Source: Streptomyces naganishii JCM 4654 (GTDB taxonomy: Bacteria > Actinomycetota > Actinomycetes > Streptomycetales > Streptomycetaceae). From it: a DNA stretch of 64,000 nt. Below the pieces are notes generated by a model. That model was not told the DNA's origin and made no database searches. It worked only from the letters and a program-made list of their open reading frames with translations. Each line of letters starts with the position of its first letter. Position 1 is the stretch's first letter. The position numbers and the translations under genes were made by a program. This document shows, piece by piece, positions 59,924 through 64,000 of the stretch. The stretch is from the NCBI RefSeq assembly GCF_014650575.1, contig NZ_BMVF01000017.1, forward strand, positions 62,001-126,000, given 5' to 3'.

Positions 59924-61209
59924 GTGCGGCACCCGTCCTCTACAGCACCGACAACATCGAGGACTTCGCGCTCGACCCCATCGAGCGGGCCGTCGCCGAC
60001 ATCGCGGCCGGCCGCCCGGTCGTGGTCGTCGACGACGAGGACCGCGAGAACGAGGGCGACCTCGTCATCGCCGCCGAGAAGGCGACCCCCGAGATCGTCG
60101 CCTTCATGATGAGCGAATGCCGCGGCCTGATCTGCGCCCCCATGGAGGGCGCCGAACTCGACCGGCTTCAGCTCCCGCAGATGGTCGAGGAGAACACCGA
60201 GTCGATGAGGACCGCCTTCACGGTCTCCGTCGACGCCTCCGCCGCCCACGGCGTCACCACCGGCATCTGTGCCGCCGACCGGGCGACCACGCTCCAGTTG
60301 CTGGCGAGCGGCACCGCCGAGCCCGCCGACCTCGTCCGCCCCGGCCACGTCTTCCCGCTGCGCGCCAGGTCCGGCGGGGTGCTGGTGCGCGACGGCCACA
60401 CCGAGGCCGCCGTCGACCTCGCCCGCCTCGCCGGACTGCGCCCGGCCGGGGCCATCGTCGAGATCGCCGGCGAGGACGGCCGGATGCTGCGCCTGCCCGA
60501 GCTGATCGTCTTCGCCCGCAAGCACGGCCTGACGATCATCTCCATCGAGGACCTCATCGCCTACCGCCGTCACAGCGAGCCCACCGTCCGCCGTGAGGCC
60601 GAGGTTCACCTGCCCACCGCGCACGGCGCCTTCACGGCCTACGGCTACCGCTCCACCGTCGACGGCGTCGAGCACGTCGCCCTCGTGCACGGCGAGATCG
60701 GCGACGGCGAGGACGTCCTGGTCCGCGTCCACTCCGAGTGCCTGACCGGCGACGTCTTCTCCTCCCTGCGCTGCGACTGCGGCCCCCAGCTGGACGCCTC
60801 GATGGAGCGCATCCAGCAGGAGGGCAGGGGAGTGGTGGTCTACCTGCGCGGCCACGAGGGCCGCGGCATCGGGCTGATGTCCAAGCTGCGCGCGTACGAG
60901 CTCCAGGAGCGCGGCCGCGACACCCTGGACGCCAACCTCGAACTCGGCCTGCCCGCCGACGCCCGCGACTACGGCGCCGGCGCCCAGATCCTCAAGGACC
61001 TCGGCGTCGGCAGCGTCCGCCTGATGACCAACAACCCCGACAAGACCGACGCGCTGCTGCGTCACGGCCTGAAGGTCACCGGCCGCGAGCCGATGCCCGT
61101 CCAGGCCGGCGAGCACAACCTCCGCTACCTGCGCACCAAGCGGGACCGGATGGGGCACGACCTGCCCTGGCTGGACACCGGCGCCGTGTCCACCTGCGGC
61201 AACCAGTAA
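59920..61209 (+). CDS. ribAB: Bifunctional DHBP synthase / GTP cyclohydrolase II
   Basis: A 429-residue fusion. Residues ~20-220 are 3,4-dihydroxy-2-butanone 4-phosphate synthase (VVVVDDEDRENEGDLVIAAE, HGVTTGICAADRA, RPGHVFPLRARSGGVLVRDGH in part). The C-terminal half is GTP cyclohydrolase II with zinc Cys (RVHSECLTGDVFSSLRCDCG) and VYLRGHEGRGIGL. It makes both precursors of riboflavin. ATG 59920 overlaps the ribM stop. Confidence 0.97.
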   Translation: MSAAPVLYSTDNIEDFALDPIERAVADIAAGRPVVVVDDEDRENEGDLVIAAEKATPEIVAFMMSECRGLICAPMEGAELDRLQLPQMVEENTESMRTAFTVSVDASAAHGVTTGICAADRATTLQLLASGTAEPADLVRPGHVFPLRARSGGVLVRDGHTEAAVDLARLAGLRPAGAIVEIAGEDGRMLRLPELIVFARKHGLTIISIEDLIAYRRHSEPTVRREAEVHLPTAHGAFTAYGYRSTVDGVEHVALVHGEIGDGEDVLVRVHSECLTGDVFSSLRCDCGPQLDASMERIQQEGRGVVVYLRGHEGRGIGLMSKLRAYELQERGRDTLDANLELGLPADARDYGAGAQILKDLGVGSVRLMTNNPDKTDALLRHGLKVTGREPMPVQAGEHNLRYLRTKRDRMGHDLPWLDTGAVSTCGNQ

Positions 61210-61232
61210 GCACAAAAAACGCGAGGAGACAC

Positions 61233-61718
61233 GTGAGCGGCAAGGGTGCACCGGAACTGTCCGTCCGCAACGTCGGGGACCTCAGGGTCGCCGTCGTGGC
61301 GGCGCAGTGGCACGAGAAGGTGATGGACGGACTGGTGAACGGCGCGCTGCGCGCCCTGCACGAACTGGGGATCGACGAGCCCACCCTGCTCAGGGTCCCC
61401 GGCAGCTTCGAGCTCCCGGTGGTGGCCAAGGTGCTGGCCGGCCGGGGCTACGACGCGGTCGTCGCCCTCGGCGTCGTCATCCGCGGCGGCACCCCGCACT
61501 TCGACTACGTGTGCCAGGGCGTCACCCAGGGCCTGACCCAGGTCTCCATCGACACCGGCGTCCCCGTCGGCTTCGGCGTGCTCACCTGCGACACCGAGGA
61601 GCAGGCCCTGGACCGGGCCGGCCTGGAGGGCTCCAGCGAGGACAAGGGCCACGAGGCGGTCACCGCCGCGGTGGCGACCGCGGCCACGCTGCGTTCAGTA
61701 TCCGAACCCTGGCGGTGA
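61233..61718 (+). CDS. ribH: 6,7-dimethyl-8-ribityllumazine synthase
   Basis: A 161-residue lumazine synthase. Motifs: VAVVAAQWHEKVMDGLVNGA, RVPGSFELPVVAK, ALGVVIRGGTPHFDYVC with catalytic His, and GVLTCDTEEQALDRAG. GTG 61233 with GAGGAG upstream. Last gene of the ribE-ribM-ribAB-ribH operon; hisE starts 35 nt later with its own promoter. Confidence 0.97.
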   Translation: MSGKGAPELSVRNVGDLRVAVVAAQWHEKVMDGLVNGALRALHELGIDEPTLLRVPGSFELPVVAKVLAGRGYDAVVALGVVIRGGTPHFDYVCQGVTQGLTQVSIDTGVPVGFGVLTCDTEEQALDRAGLEGSSEDKGHEAVTAAVATAATLRSVSEPWR

Positions 61719-61736
61719 GCAGTGGCCCCGAGCGCG

Positions 61737-61742
61737 TAGGGT
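61737..61742 (+). promoter_or_regulatory. -10 element of hisE
   Basis: TAGGGT lies 10 nt before ATG 61753, giving a leaderless or nearly leaderless hisE-hisG mRNA. Confidence 0.5.
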
Positions 61743-61752
61743 TGGCACCACC

Positions 61753-62025
61753 ATGTCCAAGAAGACGTTCGAGGAGCTCTTCACCGAGCTCCAGCACAAG
61801 GCCGCCCACGGGGACCCCGCCACCTCCCGCACCGCCGAGCTGGTCGGCAAGGGCGTCCATGCCATCGGCAAGAAGGTCGTCGAGGAGGCCGCCGAGGTCT
61901 GGATGGCCGCCGAGTACGAGGGCAAGGACGCGGCCGCCGAGGAGATCTCGCAACTGCTGTACCACGTCCAGGTGATGATGGTCGCCCGCGGCATCTCCCT
62001 CGACGACGTCTACGCCCACCTCTGA
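61753..62025 (+). CDS. hisE: Phosphoribosyl-ATP diphosphatase
   Basis: A 90-residue all-alpha MazG-like enzyme, second step of histidine synthesis. Signature: ELVGKGVHAIGKKVVEEAAEVWMAAEYEGKDAAAEEISQLLYH read in pieces, with the EExxE...ExxD metal pattern. ATG 61753. hisG follows after 50 nt; the rest of the his genes lie elsewhere. Confidence 0.95.
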   Translation: MSKKTFEELFTELQHKAAHGDPATSRTAELVGKGVHAIGKKVVEEAAEVWMAAEYEGKDAAAEEISQLLYHVQVMMVARGISLDDVYAHL

Positions 62026-62075
62026 GCACACCAGCGAACCCACCACCGTACGCACGAACGAAGGAAGCCGACCTC

Positions 62076-62924
62076 ATGCTGCGCATCGCCGTCCCCAACA
62101 AGGGTTCACTCTCCGGCCCTGCGGCGGACATGCTGCATGAGGCCGGCTACCAGCAGCGCCGCGAGTCCAAGGAACTGCGCATCGTCGACCCGGGCAACGA
62201 GGTCGAGTTCTTCTACCTCCGCCCCCGCGACATCGCGATCTACGTCTCCTCCGGCCGCCTCGACATCGGCATCACCGGCCGCGACCTGCTCGTCGACTCC
62301 GGCGCCAACGCCGAGGAGATCCTCCCCCTGGGCTTCGCCCGCTCCACCTTCCGCTACGCCACCAAGCCCGGCACGGCCACGGGCGTCACCGGCCTGGACG
62401 GCATGACGGTCGCCACCTCCTACGAGGGCATCGTCGCCAAGCACCTCGCCGACAACGGCATCGACGCCTCCGTCGTCCACCTGGACGGCGCCGTCGAGAC
62501 CGCCATCGAGCTCGGCGTCGCCGAGGTCATCGCCGACGTCGTCGAGACCGGCACCTCACTGCGCAACGCCGGCCTCGAGGTCATCGGCGAGCCGATCATG
62601 AAGTCCGAGGCCGTCGTCATCCGCCGCACCGGCGCGGACGCCGAGGAGCCCAAGGTGCTGCAGTTCCTGCGCCGCCTCCAGGGCGTCCTGGTCGCCAGGA
62701 CGTACGTGATGATGGACTACGACTGCCGGGTCGAGCAGCTGGAGAAGGCCGTCGCGCTGACCCCGGGCCTGGAGTCCCCGACCGTCTCCCCGCTGCACAA
62801 CGAGGGCTGGGTCGCCGTGCGCGCCATGGTCCCCTCCAAGGAGGCCCAGCGCATCATGGACGACCTGTACGCCATCGGCGCGCGGGCCATCCTGACCACG
62901 GCTATCCACGCCTGCCGTCTGTAA
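62076..62924 (+). CDS. hisG: ATP phosphoribosyltransferase (long form)
   Basis: A 282-residue long-form HisG with a C-terminal ACT-like regulatory domain (~residues 210-282, VMMDYDCRVEQLEKAVALTPGL) that mediates histidine inhibition, so no HisZ is needed. Catalytic part: RIAVPNKGSLSGPAADML, DIGITGRDLLVDSG and the PRPP loop EVIADVVETGTSLRNAGL. ATG 62076 follows GAAGGAAG. A PH-like gene starts 13 nt downstream. Confidence 0.97.
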   Translation: MLRIAVPNKGSLSGPAADMLHEAGYQQRRESKELRIVDPGNEVEFFYLRPRDIAIYVSSGRLDIGITGRDLLVDSGANAEEILPLGFARSTFRYATKPGTATGVTGLDGMTVATSYEGIVAKHLADNGIDASVVHLDGAVETAIELGVAEVIADVVETGTSLRNAGLEVIGEPIMKSEAVVIRRTGADAEEPKVLQFLRRLQGVLVARTYVMMDYDCRVEQLEKAVALTPGLESPTVSPLHNEGWVAVRAMVPSKEAQRIMDDLYAIGARAILTTAIHACRL

Positions 62925-62937
62925 GGGGCGCCGAGCG

Positions 62938-63414
62938 ATGTCCGACCAGCAACCTCTTCCCGACCTGCCCGTCACCTTCCGGCCCGCCCGCACCCGAGCC
63001 GTCCTGCTCACCGCGGCGGCGGCGATCTTCGTGGTGATCGTCACCGTCACGATGCTGCTGGAGCAGCTCAACCCGGGCGAGCGGATCAGCTTCGTGTTCA
63101 CCGCGGCCCTGCTCTCGGGCGTGCTGCTCATGCTCGCCCGGCCGAAAGTCGTCGCCGACGAGTCCGGCGTCACCGTCGTCAACATCGCCGGCCGTCGCCG
63201 TCTCGAGTGGCCCGAGATCCTTCAGGTGAACCTCCGCCCCGGCGACCCCTGGGTGTTCCTCAACCTCAGCGACGGCACCAGCCTGCCCGCGCTCGGCATC
63301 CAGCCGGGCATCGCCAAGCAGCACGCCATCGCCGACGCGCGCGCCCTGCGCGCCCTGGTCGAGGCCCGTTCCCTCCAGGACCTCGAGCGGTCCCCGGGCG
63401 AGACCCAGGGCTGA
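62938..63414 (+). CDS. PH-like domain membrane protein
   Basis: A 158-residue protein with two adjacent membrane spans (about residues 21-42 and 52-68) and a C-terminal bacterial PH domain (VVADESGVTVVNIAGRRRLEWPEILQVNL in pieces, then DPWVFLNLSDGTSLPALGI). Role unknown; such proteins often follow hisG in Streptomyces. It starts 13 nt after hisG and is likely in the hisE-hisG operon. Confidence 0.8.
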   Translation: MSDQQPLPDLPVTFRPARTRAVLLTAAAAIFVVIVTVTMLLEQLNPGERISFVFTAALLSGVLLMLARPKVVADESGVTVVNIAGRRRLEWPEILQVNLRPGDPWVFLNLSDGTSLPALGIQPGIAKQHAIADARALRALVEARSLQDLERSPGETQG

Positions 63415-63435
63415 CCCCGGAAACCCTCCACGAGG

Positions 63436-63468
63436 CCCTCCCGGGGTGTCTTCCGCACCCCGAGGGAG
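63436..63468 (+). terminator. Terminator of the hisE-hisG operon
   Basis: CTCCCGGGGTG and CACCCCGAGGGAG pair with a short bulge about 25 nt after the PH gene stop. Confidence 0.5.
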
Positions 63469-63501
63469 CGTCCACCCTGACGCATCGGCCGCAGTCTTGA
63501 T

Positions 63502-63690
63502 TAATCTGGTGGACGCGAGGCGTCGTACCGCTGCGCCCGCACCCCTGGGCTCCGACCGGTGCCAGGGGTTCCTGCTACCCGAGGAGTGACACCCCCCGGC
63601 GATGGACGGATCGTCCTGCAGTACCTGCGCCGCCCCCTGCCGACATAGCACGCACCGCCCCGGCGCGGTGCGGGTGAACGCGGAGGCGGC
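63502..63690 (+). promoter_or_regulatory. Promoter and structured leader of unknown type before the CorC-like gene
   Basis: A TAATCT -10 element (about 63502) would give a transcript starting near 63512 and a leader of about 180 nt. The leader opens with a GACGC-GAG-GCGTC hairpin, then an ACCCCTGG/CCAGGGGT stem, a purine-rich link and, before the ribosome site, a CGCACCGC/GCGGTGCG hairpin (63651-63672). The layout suggests regulation, possibly by a metal ion given the target family. I could not match it to the M-box, yybP-ykoY or ydaO consensus with confidence. Confidence 0.4.
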
Positions 63691-63696
63691 GGCATC

Positions 63697-64000
63697 ATGA
63701 CCATCCCCCTGCTGCTCCTGGCGGCCGCCTTCCTGCTGATCCTCGCCAACGGCTTCTTCGTCGCGGCGGAGTTCGGCCTGGTGACCGTGGAGCGCCCGGA
63801 TGCCGAGAAGGCGGCGGCCGACGGCGACAAACGCGCCCGTACGGTCGTCGAGTCCCTGGGGGAGCTGTCCTTCCAGCTCTCCGGCACCCAGCTCGGCATC
63901 ACCATCACCTCCCTCGTCGTCGGCATGCTCGCCGAGCCCGCGCTGGCCGAGCTGCTGCGCGGCCCCTTCGCCGCCCTCGGCATCCCGGACGGGGCCGTCT
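63697..64000 (+). CDS. CorC/HlyC (CNNM) family transporter, N-terminal part (partial)
   Basis: Only the first 101 codons are in the window; the gene runs off the right edge. The start MTIPLLLLAAAFLLILANGFFVAAEFGLVTVER is the membrane-domain (DUF21/CNNM) hallmark with the AEF motif, followed by LGELSFQLSGTQLGITITSLVVGMLAEPA in pieces. Members export or move Mg2+/Co2+ and carry CBS and CorC_HlyC domains further on. ATG 63697 has GGAGG 10 nt upstream. Confidence 0.88.
   Translation, partial: MTIPLLLLAAAFLLILANGFFVAAEFGLVTVERPDAEKAAADGDKRARTVVESLGELSFQLSGTQLGITITSLVVGMLAEPALAELLRGPFAALGIPDGAV

Noticed and set aside
63512..63690. Assignment of the CorC-like leader as an M-box (ykoK) riboswitch
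   Set aside because: Only scattered similarity; the internal-loop strands typical of the M-box are not recognisable, so I left it unassigned.

Overview
The window is a very GC-rich stretch (by eye above 70 % G+C, third codon positions almost all G or C) with many GTG starts, 4-nt ATGA/GTGA gene overlaps and several leaderless genes. Together with a bldD gene carrying the c-di-GMP signature residues, an sIHF/mihF gene, long Pro/Gln-rich proteins and a gene order I recall from the Streptomyces coelicolor core (hisS, rpsD, alaS, aro, bldD, pyr, sIHF, metK, rib, hisG), this points to a Streptomyces chromosome core region. I see no phage, insertion sequence, CRISPR array, tRNA or rRNA gene.

Layout. 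1-13.4 kb: end of hisS, a VKOR-type thiol oxidase, rarA, rpsD, two small envelope proteins, alaS, ruvX, mltG and the shikimate genes aroE, aroC, aroK, aroB. 13.4-17.2 kb: a P-loop kinase with a proline-rich N-terminus, an M24 peptidase homologue with altered metal ligands, efp and nusB. 17.3-28.2 kb: bldD on the minus strand with an autoregulatory BldD box, then the whole pyrimidine pathway pyrR-pyrB-pyrC-(PH-like membrane protein)-carA-carB-pyrD-pyrF behind a PyrR-type leader. 28.2-40.7 kb: sIHF, gmk, rpoZ, coaBC, metK, priA (helicase motifs lost), a small regulator-like gene, fmt, rsmB, a drug-efflux-type MFS gene and rpe.

40.7-57.9 kb is the more variable part. It holds a SorC-type regulator, six 11-bp tandem repeats followed by a lipoprotein RNase of the RNase Sa family coupled to a barstar-like inhibitor, guaB1, an amino-acid permease with an Lrp/AsnC regulator and matching palindromes, a frameshifted conservon DUF742 pseudogene, a 20-copy 33-bp degenerate tandem repeat with a 100-bp higher-order period, a C-N hydrolase plus tryptophan-2-monooxygenase-like amine oxidase pair, an F420-type oxidoreductase, a DUF5995 gene, a nucleobase permease, a thioesterase, a divergent MFS/ROK pair with a palindromic operator, and an NAD(P)-binding protein.

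57.9-64 kb: an apparently orphan promoter with a DasR (dre) site, then an FMN riboswitch controlling ribE-ribM-ribAB-ribH, followed by hisE-hisG, a PH-like membrane protein and the start of a CorC/HlyC-type transporter behind a long unassigned leader. The genes chiefly supply nucleotides, aromatic amino acids, riboflavin, SAM and translation factors; developmental control is represented by BldD and sIHF.
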